Shown here: positions 1 to 8,941 of the stretch, piece after piece
Position numbering within the stretch: the first letter of the stretch is position 1
Layout: every line of letters begins with the position of its first letter
Assembly: GCF_001648595.1 (NCBI RefSeq)
Contig: NZ_LBAW01000004.1
Location: forward strand, 62,001-126,000
Length of the DNA: 64,000 nt
Direction of reading: 5' to 3'
From: Legionella bozemanae
GTDB lineage: Bacteria; Pseudomonadota; Gammaproteobacteria; Legionellales; Legionellaceae
Position numbers and translations under genes: made by a program
The notes under the pieces: model-generated
The model's input: only the letters and a program-made list of their open reading frames with translations
Told to the model about the DNA's origin: nothing
The model's database searches: none

Positions 1-812
1 CCATCATAGCCTATAGTCTCACGCAATACACCTGTTAAAATTTCATGAGATAAGGTTGCAGGTAACCCCTGATTATCCAACTGCTTATTCACTACATGTG
101 CTGTCATAATCATAATTGGTTTATAAATATCGCGCACTAATTGGTAATAGGGAACCAACTCTTCTTTATGGAATGTTTTTGTAACATCGACAAATCCTTT
201 ATGAGTATCGCCCACCGCGCTACCATGGCCTGGGAAATGTTTGTAACAACATGCAATACCATGATGATAAAAGACATCAACAAATTTTTTGGCCAAATGA
301 ATTACATCGTTATGATCCGCTGAAAAACTACGCTGTAAACTTCCAATAATTCCTTGCTCATCTTGTAAATGCAAATCAACAACTGGAGCAAAATTAAGAT
401 TAAAACCCAAAGATTTTAATGTAAATGCCATTTGAGTTAACTCAGCCTGTAAAGCCTCAGCTGATAATTGGGCCATGCTATGCGCACTCATAGTCGGCAT
501 ACATCCTTCAACCCGAGACAATCGATCTATGGCTCCTCCTTCATAATCTATTGCAATTAATAAAGGCGAACCATTATTTTTGTAATTTATTTCTGCAGAA
601 TAATAATTAAGTTGATGCGTTAAACGTTTGATTTGCGCCTGGTTTTTTAAATTTTTACCATATATACCCGTAGAAGCATCTTGATCAAATAACAAAACGC
701 CGCCTAATCCATCTGTGGAAAGCCACTCAGCTACAGGACTTTTGTCATGAAGGTCACAGCCCTCAAATCCCATAACCAACATTTGACCAATTTTATTTCT
801 AAGAGTAATCAT
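1..812 (-). CDS. Glycoside hydrolase family 3 protein, NagZ-like beta-N-acetylhexosaminidase (3' end outside window)
   Basis: The reading frame starts at an ATG complementary to 810-812 and is open to the window edge, so only about 270 N-terminal residues are present. It carries the GH3 signature IDYEGGAIDRL and the catalytic loop KHFPGHG followed by GDTHKG, as in NagZ-type enzymes that remove N-acetylglucosamine from recycled peptidoglycan muropeptides in the cytosol. No signal peptide is seen, which fits a cytosolic recycling enzyme. The family assignment is firm. The exact substrate is inferred, because the loop is GDTH rather than the commoner D-S-H version. Confidence 0.8.
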   Translation of the reverse strand, partial: MITLRNKIGQMLVMGFEGCDLHDKSPVAEWLSTDGLGGVLLFDQDASTGIYGKNLKNQAQIKRLTHQLNYYSAEINYKNNGSPLLIAIDYEGGAIDRLSRVEGCMPTMSAHSMAQLSAEALQAELTQMAFTLKSLGFNLNFAPVVDLHLQDEQGIIGSLQRSFSADHNDVIHLAKKFVDVFYHHGIACCYKHFPGHGSAVGDTHKGFVDVTKTFHKEELVPYYQLVRDIYKPIMIMTAHVVNKQLDNQGLPATLSHEILTGVLRETIGYD

Positions 813-905
813 CAGTCGCTCCGTCAACAAAACAAGGAAAAACCTTTCCTAAAAAAAGTTGCTGTTGTAACGAGAATCATACACAAAGATAAAAATTAAT
901 GCCAT

Positions 906-1367
906 TTATATCTTTTTTGGAGGTATTGCTGGAATATCACTAAAATTACAACTGCAATTACCTGCCCCCTTGGGAGGAAGAGGGACTAGTGAGAAATCAC
1001 TAGAAAAGCAAACAGTCACGTTCCAAGCTGAATCACCAGGATTTATTGAATTGGGTAAAGACCAATAATTTTTAGCAATATAAGTTTTCCCTTCGTCACT
1101 TTGCCAAAAAACTGGGGAAAACTGAGCTTTATACATTAATTTCTCACCTGGTGTGCAAGGAAAAGTCTGACGGGTCCAGGATTTTTTAGCAGGTACAGTA
1201 ACTGTTGTTAAAACTTTGGCAGTTACAGCATCCATTACATCTACTGACACATTATAATCGGTCCAACAATTATCTTTAACTAAAGTGTAATAACAAGTCA
1301 CTTCAGTAGCCCAAAGAGAATTTGATAAAATCAGGCTGGGAATGAAAATAAAAGTTCTTACTAACAT
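906..1367 (-). CDS. Small exported protein of unknown function
   Basis: A 153-residue protein with a clear signal peptide (hydrophobic residues about 5-18, likely cleavage after SLWA). The mature part begins TEVTCYYTLVKDNC and contains several cysteines, suggesting a disulfide-stabilised periplasmic or secreted protein. The C terminus is Pro-rich (PLPPKGAG, PAIPPKK). No family is recognised. It lies downstream of the GH3 gene's start region on the same strand and appears monocistronic. It is probably real because of the signal peptide and the good coding character of the frame, but no function can be assigned. Confidence 0.65.
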   Translation of the reverse strand: MLVRTFIFIPSLILSNSLWATEVTCYYTLVKDNCWTDYNVSVDVMDAVTAKVLTTVTVPAKKSWTRQTFPCTPGEKLMYKAQFSPVFWQSDEGKTYIAKNYWSLPNSINPGDSAWNVTVCFSSDFSLVPLPPKGAGNCSCNFSDIPAIPPKKI

Positions 1368-1564
1368 GATTCAATCCTTTTATTTAGAGCATAGCAACAA
1401 ATTTGTTTTGTCTCAAAGGCAGACAACATCAAAATGTATCGCAACAGTATTAATGTATCGCAACAGTATTAAAGTCTATTTATTCATAGTATATACAATA
1501 TCAATCATAAATTTGGGCCAAGGGTTGATTTTATTATCTGACCTGTATAAGCTTGCCCAAATTG

Positions 1565-1652
1565 GGAGAGATGGCCGAGCGGTCGAAGGCGCACGCCTGG
1601 AAAGTGTGTATACGGCAACGTATCGAGGGTTCGAATCCCTCTCTCTCCGCCA
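1565..1652 (+). tRNA. tRNA-Ser (anticodon GGA)
   Basis: An 88-nt class II tRNA. The acceptor stem GGAGAGA (1565-1571) pairs with TCTCTCC (1642-1648), followed by discriminator G and an encoded CCA. The anticodon stem CACGC/GTGTG encloses loop CTGGAAA, giving anticodon GGA, which reads UCC and UCU. The T arm GAGGG-TTCGAAT-CCCTC is perfect, and the long variable arm (about TATACGGCAACGTAT) is typical of tRNA-Ser. No duplicated 3' end that would suggest an integrated element is seen immediately downstream. Confidence 0.97.
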
Positions 1653-1890
1653 AGTTTGATAAATGGCAGTTAAATCAGTTCAGGTTCCCAAGTTAATGTT
1701 TACTCGTACGGTTGGATTTTGAGCGCAGACTCATATGATGCGCCACATACGAGACTGAGCACATACGACTGAATTACCTGCCGTTTTTTATGTTTAATAT
1801 TCCCATAGGTGCTTTTGCAATGATGGAAGTGAAAATCCTTATTTGTGGGCATGCAAGAGATTATGAACAATTCATTTAGGGATATGGCAT

Positions 1891-2523
1891 ATGAAATTAA
1901 TTGTAATAGGAATTTTATTCTCATTTAATGCAATCGCTGGTGATTATTTCCCTAAACTGACATCACAAGATCAGCCATGGTCTGTTACTGCAAGTGCTGG
2001 TACAGGCAATTATCAGATAACATCCAGAGACAAAAATGTCCCAATAGGACGATTAGCGCTAGCCAATGAAATGATGCTTGCGGGAAATATTGCTTTAGGC
2101 TTGGAATTAGGACTGCAAACGGGTACTCACATAAAACTGAACATGCCCCAAGAAACTTTTCTTGCCCTTAAAAAATGGATTCCTATGCAAACTACTCTTG
2201 CCCCTACCTTGGATTTATTGATAACCAGCAAAAGCGATCCCTTGGGCAATAGTGCTTTTTTTGCTCAACTAAAAGGTGGCCTTGCTTACCGACATTGGCG
2301 GGATAAGCGTGTTCCTTTGAACGATATTTCTCAATTAGCAGGTGAAGTACAGGCTGGATTTGGTTATCCAATCACCGCATTAGCCAGCCTAAGCTTACTG
2401 TATCAAGGAATATTCAGCGGGAATGGACCAAATTTTCATTTGGATACCTACTCTAAAAGAGAGCAATTATCTAACATTCCTACCTTACATGCCGTACTCT
2501 TGGGATTATCGGTTAACCTATAA
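1891..2523 (+). CDS. Outer-membrane beta-barrel protein (small OmpA/OmpW-like porin family)
   Basis: A 210-residue protein with a short signal peptide (MKLIVIGILFSFNAIA). It continues as alternating hydrophobic/polar strands rich in Gly and aromatic residues (for example WSVTASAGTGNYQI, GNIALGLELGLQTG, FFAQLKGGLAYRHW) and ends in a strand VLLGLSVNL, as expected for an eight-stranded outer-membrane barrel. Legionella genomes carry many paralogs of this kind of barrel. The role (structural, adhesin or minor porin) cannot be read from the sequence. The start is set by the signal peptide. Confidence 0.7.
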   Translation: MKLIVIGILFSFNAIAGDYFPKLTSQDQPWSVTASAGTGNYQITSRDKNVPIGRLALANEMMLAGNIALGLELGLQTGTHIKLNMPQETFLALKKWIPMQTTLAPTLDLLITSKSDPLGNSAFFAQLKGGLAYRHWRDKRVPLNDISQLAGEVQAGFGYPITALASLSLLYQGIFSGNGPNFHLDTYSKREQLSNIPTLHAVLLGLSVNL

Positions 2524-2658
2524 GTGCTCCTCATTCAGACTGTTTACATTCCTCCTATGCCCACAAACTGAATGCATACTACGCGTCACACAGCGATATT
2601 AGGCTATAATGTAATCAAAATGGATCTGCTTCTCTATTGAATTGCAGGGAGTATTATC

Positions 2659-2928
2659 ATGAAAGAACAACATTATGCCTATAAAATCACTCATGGCGCA
2701 TCAGGCTTAAATTGCCCTCATTCCGCCTTGGAAAAAGATAGGATGGTGGATTTATTAAAAGAAATAGAAAGCCAGCATGGCGAAGGGATATTCTGGATAT
2801 TTAAACAATTTGGCGATCAACCTCAAGAACCGCTGTGCATCATAGACTGCTCAAAAAAACGAATTTACTTTCATTATTCCGGCGAAGTTGAAGACTTAAA
2901 GGATGCTATAGCCAACCTAAGCCATTAG
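2659..2928 (+). CDS. Small soluble hypothetical protein
   Basis: An 89-residue cytosolic protein preceded by a good ribosome site (GGGAGTATTATC before the ATG). It has three cysteines and a histidine-containing N-terminal segment, and no membrane segment or signal peptide. The pattern of short strands and helices (GIFWIFKQF, LCIIDCSKKRIYFHYSG) looks like a compact alpha/beta fold. I do not recognise a family. It lies alone between the outer-membrane protein and the CAP-domain gene. Confidence 0.6.
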   Translation: MKEQHYAYKITHGASGLNCPHSALEKDRMVDLLKEIESQHGEGIFWIFKQFGDQPQEPLCIIDCSKKRIYFHYSGEVEDLKDAIANLSH

Positions 2929-3082
2929 CCTACTGTCTCAAAATGAATCATATAACATTTTTAAATCAAAGTGATTATTATTGATTTATTTTGAGTTTAT
3001 TTGTCACATAAAAACCCTGGACAAAAGACCTTTTTTTAGTCAATATTCCATCAATTTTTATTTCCACACAAAGAGAATATTT

Positions 3083-3628
3083 ATGTCTTTAAAATCCAAA
3101 ATAATTATTTTAAGCGCCCTCATTTTTAGCCTATTACCCTGTACTTACGCAGCCGCAAAACACGTTGATAGTGATACTGCCATCCAAAATGCTGTTTTAT
3201 TCTATATAAACGAATACAGGCAGAAACATGGTTTATCCAAGCTAACAATGGACAATCGTATGGTCATTCAAGCCAGGCAACATTCTCAGGACATGGCCAA
3301 TCATCGCATGCCTTTTGGTCATCAAGACTTTGGAAAGCGTGTTGCTAAATTGCGCTCACAAATTAAAAATACTGGAGGTGCAGCCGAGAACGTTGCATAC
3401 AACTACAAGACAGCTCAAATTGTAGTCAGTCAATGGGTTAAAAGTCCGGGGCATCGAAGAAATATTGTAGGAAATTATAATCTGACAGGTATAGGTATTG
3501 CCCGCGATAAGCAAGGTAAACTCTATTACACCCAACTTTTCCTGCAAACGGGCAAAAGTCCCCGAAGTTACACAGTAAGAAGACCTTACGTCGGCGTTCC
3601 CTTCTTTGGTATCAAAAGACAGGGTTAG
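3083..3628 (+). CDS. Secreted CAP-domain (SCP/PR-1-like) protein
   Basis: A 181-residue protein starting at the ATG at 3083, which is preceded by AAGAGAAT and opens a signal peptide (hydrophobic core IIILSALIFSLLPC, cleavage near YAAA). The mature protein has the CAP-superfamily pattern found in bacterial YkwD-like proteins: NEYRQKHGLSKLTMDNRM, then QHSQDMANH, FGHQDF, AAENVAYNY, VSQWVKSPGHRRNI and TGIGIARD. The conserved His/Glu cleft residues (H in HSQDMA, E in AENVA, H in PGHRRN) are present. The frame is open further upstream to 2981, but that extension lacks a ribosome site. Function is unknown in bacteria. Confidence 0.82.
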   Translation: MSLKSKIIILSALIFSLLPCTYAAAKHVDSDTAIQNAVLFYINEYRQKHGLSKLTMDNRMVIQARQHSQDMANHRMPFGHQDFGKRVAKLRSQIKNTGGAAENVAYNYKTAQIVVSQWVKSPGHRRNIVGNYNLTGIGIARDKQGKLYYTQLFLQTGKSPRSYTVRRPYVGVPFFGIKRQG

Positions 3629-3647
3629 GCAAGAGAATTAAAAATTC

Positions 3648-3703
3648 GTAGCCTGGGTGCAGCGAAGCGAAACCCGGGTTCCATTTTGCTGCACTCAGGC
3701 TAC
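3648..3703. repeat. Dispersed palindromic repeat, 'GTAGCCTGGGTG' family
   Basis: GTAGCCTG at 3648 and CAGGCTAC ending at 3703 form the arms, enclosing GCAGCGAAGCGAAACCCGGG. The same sequence recurs at 17448-17477 (one arm) and at 48211-48293 (full palindrome). It sits just past the CAP gene and could act as a transcript-end hairpin. Confidence 0.8.
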
Positions 3704-3854
3704 ACGATTAATAGTATCCCTATTGTGCCATCCGCATGCCGCTCATTTTTCTCACTAATTCAATGAGCTGCACATTGTTTTTCCAACTTTAACGAAATCT
3801 TTGCAAAAAACCATGGAAATTATGTGGCATTAGGAGCAAGACTGGCCTATCATA

Positions 3855-4016
3855 GAATCATAGACAGTACACATTGTTCAGCCAACATCATTACTTAGGG
3901 AGCCAGATTGAGAGTGCGGTGTGCAAGCTTAGCGTGTACTAAGAAGCCTAAAACACTCCGGAGGAGTCCACCTTGGTAAACAGGACTGTACTCAATCTTA
4001 CTGTCTATCCGGATTC
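3855..4016 (+). ncRNA. ssrS: Probable 6S RNA (RNA polymerase regulator)
   Basis: A long closing stem pairs ATAGACAGTA (3860-3869) with TACTGTCTAT (3999-4008), extended by GAATC (3855) with GATTC (to 4016). The interior contains GGAGCC, GGTGTGCAAGCTTAGC, then AAGAAGCCTAAAAC and CACCTTG. This matches in order the 3' strand of the enterobacterial 6S RNA that I recall (GAGAAGCCUUAAAAC, then CACCUUGAAC). A rho-independent terminator follows directly. The predicted RNA would be about 160-190 nt, the usual 6S size. 6S RNA mimics an open promoter and sequesters sigma-70 holoenzyme in stationary phase. The ends are estimates from the stem. Confidence 0.78.
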
Positions 4017-4020
4017 CATA

Positions 4021-4053
4021 AAAGGGCGTATTAAAATAATACGCCCTTTTTTA
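4021..4053 (+). terminator. Rho-independent terminator after the 6S-like RNA
   Basis: A stem AAGGGCGTATT / AATACGCCCTT with a short A-rich loop is followed by a T run. It lies immediately 3' of the predicted RNA closing stem. Confidence 0.85.
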
Positions 4054-4235
4054 TTTACTTCCTTACCATTAAATAAGTAATAACAAGATACATGCCTGGA
4101 TGATTTGCTACTGCGCACGGGATCACTCCTTACTTATCCGACTATTTTTTTTATATATAACCACTATAATCAAATAGTTAAACCTAAGTTAGTATTATAA
4201 TTAAATATATAGTTACAAAACGGACGTTCGCTCAA

Positions 4236-4331
4236 ATGGATATTTTATTAATTTTTCTCACACTGTTCTTTTTTAGCTTATCCTTTGGGCTAATCAGATT
4301 CTATGATTATTTATCAAGGAGCGAATCATGA
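4236..4331 (+). CDS. Small membrane protein at the head of the kdp operon
   Basis: A 31-residue ORF starting at the ATG at 4236. It is a single hydrophobic helix (ILLIFLTLFFFSLSFGLI) followed by a polar tail RFYDYLSRSES. Its TGA overlaps the kdpF ATG (ATGA), a strong sign of translational coupling. Many bacteria have a similar tiny ORF before kdpF with an F-x-L-S-x-G and acidic tail pattern, often annotated vaguely as a potassium-transport ATPase component. No function is established to my knowledge. Confidence 0.65.
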   Translation: MDILLIFLTLFFFSLSFGLIRFYDYLSRSES

Positions 4332-4414
4332 GCTTGTATTTAAGCTGTGGAATCATTGCTTTCGGCTTATTAATTTTTTTGTTAGTTGTATTATTCAAGC
4401 CCGAATTATTCTAA
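4328..4414 (+). CDS. kdpF: KdpF, small stabilising subunit of the Kdp K+ ATPase
   Basis: A 28-residue single-helix protein (GIIAFGLLIFLLVVLFKPELF) whose C-terminal F-K-P-E-L/R-F matches the usual KdpF ending (LxxPExF). It overlaps the preceding small ORF by four bases and lies 38 bp upstream of kdpA. KdpF stabilises the KdpABC complex in the inner membrane. Confidence 0.88.
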   Translation: MSLYLSCGIIAFGLLIFLLVVLFKPELF

Positions 4415-4452
4415 TCAGTGGATTTTTAATTTAAATATGGGAATGGACCCCT

Positions 4453-6270
4453 ATGACAAAACCTGGTCTCCTGCAAATTGCGTTTTATCTGTGCTTTTTA
4501 TTGCTTCTTGTAAAACCTTTAGGCTGGTACATGGCACGGGTATATCAAGACCGACCCTGTTTTTTAAACACCTTATTAAAACCTTTTGAGCACCTAATCT
4601 ATAAACTTTGCGGCATTCATACTCAAGAGGAAATGGGATGGAAAACCTATTTATCGAGCATGCTCTTTCTTAATTTAGTAGGATTACTCATCGTTTACCT
4701 CGTACAACGTATCCAATTCTATCTACCACTGAATCCTCAAGAATTTGCTTCTCCTTCTCCTGAACTTGTATTTAATACCGCTGCAAGCTTTATTTCCAAT
4801 ACAAATTGGCAGGCCTATAGCGGCGAAGCAACGATGAGTTATTTCACACAAATGTTTGCCCTAACAGTACAAAACTTTATTTCAGCAGCGACGGGCATGT
4901 CTTTATTAATTGCAATAATACGGGGACTCGTAAAACATGAAAGTAACAGTCTAGGGAATTTCTGGGTAGATACTGTTCGCGGAATACTCTATATCTTATT
5001 GCCTTTGTCATTGATTTTTGCTCTCATTTTGTGCTCACAAGGCATCATTCAGAATTTTAAGCCCTATCAAAAAATTAACTTGACTCAGCCGTTTACTTAT
5101 CAGAAACCTGCAACCGATGTAACAGGTCAAGCTGTCTCGGATAATCAAGGCAATTCTAAAACAACATCTGTACGCATAACAGAACAAATTATTCCGATGG
5201 GGCCTGTAGCGTCACAAGTTGCCATTAAACAGCTAGGTACTAATGGGGGTGGTTTTTTTAATACCAATTCGGCTCATCCGTTTGAAAACCCTAATCCACT
5301 CACCAATTTTCTGGAAATGGTAGCGCTTTTACTGATTCCGGCAGCTTTTTGCTTTACATTTGGCACTTTAGTACATGATAAAAGACAAGGATGGGCACTA
5401 TTAATCGCCATGTCCATTCTGTTTGTTCCATGCTTAATATTTGACGCAATAGTTGAACAAAAAGGAAATCCTGCATTTCAACACATGGGGATTGATACTA
5501 CAGCCCAACCTGAACTTTATCCTGCAGGAAACATGGAGGGCAAAGAGACTCGTTTTGGCATTGTCAATTCGGCAATTTGGGCAACTGCTACAACTGCGGC
5601 CTCCAACGGTTCAGTCAACTCCATGCTTGATTCATTTACGCCTTTTGGCGGTTTAATTCCTTTATGGATGATGCATTTAAATGAAGTCAGCTTTGGTGGC
5701 GCTGGTTCCGGATTATATGGCATGTTGATGTTCGTTATTCTTACTGTATTTGTTGCAGGGCTTATGGTCGGCAGAACTCCTGAATATTTAGGTAAAAAAA
5801 TCGAGCCTTATGAAATGAAAATGGCGTCCATTTCTGTTTTAATTATGCCTTTAATTGTGCTTATCGCTACAGCCTATGCTTCAGTCACAGATATAGGAAC
5901 AAGCTCCATAGCCAATCCCGGGACACATGGCTTTACAGAAATCCTCTATGCGTTTACTTCGATGGGAAATAATAATGGCAGCGCTTTCGCCGGTTTAAAT
6001 GCCAATACCCCCTTTTATAATATTGTGGGTGGCATGCTGATGTTAATTAGCCGCTATTGGCTCGCTATTCCGGCCCTGGCAATTGCTGGCTCACTCGTCA
6101 GGAAAAAAAGGATTCCCAACAGTTCAGGTACATTAGCAACTCATACACCTCTTTTTATTACTTTATTAGTCTGTATCATCATCGTTCTTGGCGCATTGTC
6201 CTTTTTACCGGCTCTTGCTCTTGGTCCTATTGCGGAACATTTGATGCTTTGGGGGAAATATGGATACTAA
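4453..6270 (+). CDS. kdpA: Potassium-transporting ATPase subunit A
   Basis: A 605-residue polytopic membrane protein of the SKT potassium-channel superfamily, the ion-binding subunit of KdpFABC. Selectivity-loop signatures are visible: [42 protein letters not shown] and [15 protein letters not shown]. The length is slightly above the E. coli protein (557) because of a larger periplasmic loop around residues 200-240. It overlaps kdpB by 11 bp. Inducible high-affinity K+ uptake is the family role. Confidence 0.97.
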   Translation: MTKPGLLQIAFYLCFLLLLVKPLGWYMARVYQDRPCFLNTLLKPFEHLIYKLCGIHTQEEMGWKTYLSSMLFLNLVGLLIVYLVQRIQFYLPLNPQEFASPSPELVFNTAASFISNTNWQAYSGEATMSYFTQMFALTVQNFISAATGMSLLIAIIRGLVKHESNSLGNFWVDTVRGILYILLPLSLIFALILCSQGIIQNFKPYQKINLTQPFTYQKPATDVTGQAVSDNQGNSKTTSVRITEQIIPMGPVASQVAIKQLGTNGGGFFNTNSAHPFENPNPLTNFLEMVALLLIPAAFCFTFGTLVHDKRQGWALLIAMSILFVPCLIFDAIVEQKGNPAFQHMGIDTTAQPELYPAGNMEGKETRFGIVNSAIWATATTAASNGSVNSMLDSFTPFGGLIPLWMMHLNEVSFGGAGSGLYGMLMFVILTVFVAGLMVGRTPEYLGKKIEPYEMKMASISVLIMPLIVLIATAYASVTDIGTSSIANPGTHGFTEILYAFTSMGNNNGSAFAGLNANTPFYNIVGGMLMLISRYWLAIPALAIAGSLVRKKRIPNSSGTLATHTPLFITLLVCIIIVLGALSFLPALALGPIAEHLMLWGKYGY

Positions 6271-8329
6271 ATCGCACTCCATTTGGGATTTTGGCATTAT
6301 CAAAACTGCGTTACTCGATGCATTGTTTAAATTGACACCTCATATACAAATAAAAAATCCCGTAATGTTTACCGTATACGTCAGCTCAATTATCACTACA
6401 GTTCTTTTTATAAAAGCACTTCTGGGAGATGGGGAGGCCCCACCATTTTTTATCCTTGCGATTAGTTTATGGCTTTGGTTTACACTCTTGTTTGCCAATT
6501 TTGCGGAAGCTATGGCGGAAGGTCGCGGCAAAGCCCAGGCTCAAGAGCTACGGCGAGCACGTCAGGAAATTCAGGCTAAAAAATTAACAAAAAAATCGAA
6601 AAGTGCAAAATTCACTATTATTCCCTCAGTGCAATTACGTTCCGGGGATCTGGTCCTGGTTGAGGCCGGTGATTTCATCCCCAGTGATGGAGAGGTCATT
6701 GAAGGGATTGCCTCGGTTAATGAAAGTGCTATAACTGGGGAAAGTGCGCCAGTAATTCGTGAAAGTGGTGGAGACCGTAGTGCAGTAACTGGAGGCACGC
6801 AAGTGATTTCTGATTGGCTTATCATTCGTATTACCTCCAATCCAGGGGAAACATTTCTGGATCGAATGATTACCTTAGTAGAAGGAGCAAGAAGACAAAA
6901 AACACCTAACGAGCTTGCATTGACCATTTTACTTGCCGCTTTAACCATCGTGTTTTTAGTGGTTTGTAGTACTTTACTTTCTTTTTCTATTTATAGTGTA
7001 TCAGTATCTAAAACGGGTTCGGTAATTTCAATCACGGTGCTTGTTGCCCTTTTTGTTTGTCTGGCTCCAACAACTATTGGCGGACTGCTTTCTGCAATTG
7101 GTATTTCTGGCATGGACCGAATGATTCAAGCGAATGTCATCGCTTTATCCGGCCGTGCAGTTGAAGCTGCAGGTGATATCGACGTTTTATTGCTTGATAA
7201 AACAGGAACAATTACTTTAGGCAACCGTCAGGCAACTGAATTTCTTCCCGCAGAAGGAGTCGATATTACAGAGTTAGCCGATGCAGCTCAGTTAGCGTCT
7301 CTAGCTGATGAAACTCCAGAAGGCCGAAGTATTGTTATTCTTGCTAAAAGAAAATATAAATTACGTGGCAGAGCACTTGCTCAATTGAAAGCAACATTTA
7401 TTCCTTTTACAGCACAAACACGTATGAGTGGAGCAAATCTCGGCACCCGGCAAATTCGTAAAGGCTCAGCTGAAGCGATTGAAGAATACATCAATCAGTT
7501 AGGTGGCAGCGTTCCTGAAAATGTGAAAACCAATGTTGAGATTATTTCACGTCAAGGAGGAACAGCTCTGGTTGTTGCTGAAGGCCCAAAAATATTGGGT
7601 ATCATTCGTCTTAAAGACGTTATTAAAGGAGGAATTCGTGAACGTTTTGCGCAGTTGCGGCAAATGGGTATTAAAACCATTATGGTAACAGGCGATAACC
7701 CTCTAACCGCAGCTTCAATTGCTGGTGAAGCAGGAGTAGATGATTTTCTTGCCAATGCAAAACCCGAAGATAAACTCAATTTAATTCGCGATCTGCAAGC
7801 TAAAGGCCATTTGGTGGCGATGACTGGCGATGGAACCAATGATGCACCTGCACTTGCTCAAGCGGATGTCGCTGTTGCAATGAATTCAGGAACACAAGCA
7901 GCAAAAGAAGCAGGTAATTTGGTGGATCTGGACTCAAATCCAACTAAATTGATTGAAGTCGTGGAAATAGGTAAGCAGCTGCTTATGACACGTGGAGCTC
8001 TGACGACTTTTAGCCTCGCCAATGATATAGCTAAATATTTTGCCATTTTACCTGCCGCATTTGGAACTACTTATCCCGTCCTCAATACATTCAATATTAT
8101 GCACCTTTCAACACCACAAACGGCAGTGCTTTCCACAGTAATTTTTAATGCAATTATTATTGTTCTTCTCATTCCTTTAGCGTTACACGGGGTTAAATAC
8201 CGACGTCTTCCTGCAGCACAACTTCTGCGAAATAATGTAATCATCTATGGGATAGGTGGATTAATTGTACCTTTTATTAGCATCAAAATGATTGATATGC
8301 TTTTAACTACATTGGGCTTAACAGGATAA
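6260..8329 (+). CDS. kdpB: Potassium-transporting ATPase subunit B (P-type ATPase)
   Basis: A 689-residue P-type ATPase. Actuator loop [20 protein letters not shown], phosphorylation motif [10 protein letters not shown] (Asp about residue 313), nucleotide-binding and hinge motifs [18 protein letters not shown] and [17 protein letters not shown] are all intact. It couples ATP hydrolysis to K+ movement through KdpA. The start overlaps the end of kdpA, consistent with translational coupling. Nothing is missing compared with the family. Confidence 0.98.
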   Translation: MDTKSHSIWDFGIIKTALLDALFKLTPHIQIKNPVMFTVYVSSIITTVLFIKALLGDGEAPPFFILAISLWLWFTLLFANFAEAMAEGRGKAQAQELRRARQEIQAKKLTKKSKSAKFTIIPSVQLRSGDLVLVEAGDFIPSDGEVIEGIASVNESAITGESAPVIRESGGDRSAVTGGTQVISDWLIIRITSNPGETFLDRMITLVEGARRQKTPNELALTILLAALTIVFLVVCSTLLSFSIYSVSVSKTGSVISITVLVALFVCLAPTTIGGLLSAIGISGMDRMIQANVIALSGRAVEAAGDIDVLLLDKTGTITLGNRQATEFLPAEGVDITELADAAQLASLADETPEGRSIVILAKRKYKLRGRALAQLKATFIPFTAQTRMSGANLGTRQIRKGSAEAIEEYINQLGGSVPENVKTNVEIISRQGGTALVVAEGPKILGIIRLKDVIKGGIRERFAQLRQMGIKTIMVTGDNPLTAASIAGEAGVDDFLANAKPEDKLNLIRDLQAKGHLVAMTGDGTNDAPALAQADVAVAMNSGTQAAKEAGNLVDLDSNPTKLIEVVEIGKQLLMTRGALTTFSLANDIAKYFAILPAAFGTTYPVLNTFNIMHLSTPQTAVLSTVIFNAIIIVLLIPLALHGVKYRRLPAAQLLRNNVIIYGIGGLIVPFISIKMIDMLLTTLGLTG

Positions 8330-8332
8330 AAA

Positions 8333-8941
8333 ATGGTTAGAGAAGCTCTAAAACAAATAAAAACTGCTTTAATGTTTCTACTTATTTTTTCTCTACTCAC
8401 GGGTTTAATTTATCCTGCTGTCGTTACTGCATTAGCCCAAGTATTTTTCCCTTATCAAGCAAATGGCAGTTTATTGCAACTTGACGGAAAAGCCATTGGT
8501 TCCACATTAATTGGACAACATTTTGATGCACCCAACTACTTTTGGGGACGTCCTTCCGCCACCACGCCATTTCCCTATAATGCCGCCAGTTCTTCAGGAT
8601 CAAATATGGGACCGTCTAATCCAGAATTTTTGGCAACTGTAAAAAAACGAGTTGATCACTTGCAGCAGTATAATTTGGACAATCCAAATAAAATAAGCAA
8701 GCAATTAATTCCCGTTGATTTAGTTACTGCATCTGCCAGTGGCCTGGATCCTGAGATAAGTCCGCTGGCAGCTTATTATCAGATACCACGTATCGCCAAA
8801 GCACGTCATGTCTCAGAACAAGAAATTCAAGAATTAGTGAATCAGCTAATAAAAAAACGTACCTTATATCTTTTGGGGGAACCACGAATTAATGTATTGG
8901 AGCTTAATTTGGCTCTGGATCATCTAAGGACCACTCAATGA
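8333..8941 (+). CDS. kdpC: Potassium-transporting ATPase subunit C
   Basis: A 202-residue protein with one N-terminal membrane helix ([23 protein letters not shown]) and the KdpC motifs [50 protein letters not shown] and NVLELNLAL. It starts 3 bp after kdpB and its stop overlaps the next start (ATGA). KdpC is the accessory subunit that increases nucleotide affinity of KdpB. Confidence 0.97.
   Translation: MVREALKQIKTALMFLLIFSLLTGLIYPAVVTALAQVFFPYQANGSLLQLDGKAIGSTLIGQHFDAPNYFWGRPSATTPFPYNAASSSGSNMGPSNPEFLATVKKRVDHLQQYNLDNPNKISKQLIPVDLVTASASGLDPEISPLAAYYQIPRIAKARHVSEQEIQELVNQLIKKRTLYLLGEPRINVLELNLALDHLRTTQ

Noticed and set aside
1342..1659. 105-residue plus-strand open frame
   Set aside because: It runs through the tRNA-Ser gene and overlaps the start of an exported-protein gene on the other strand.
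1700..1924. 74-residue minus-strand open frame
   Set aside because: No ribosome site, atypical composition, and it overlaps the signal-peptide region of the outer-membrane protein gene.
6571..8046. Several long minus-strand open frames opposite kdpB
   Set aside because: They are antisense shadows of a conserved P-type ATPase and have Ser/Arg/Pro-rich compositions typical of such shadows.
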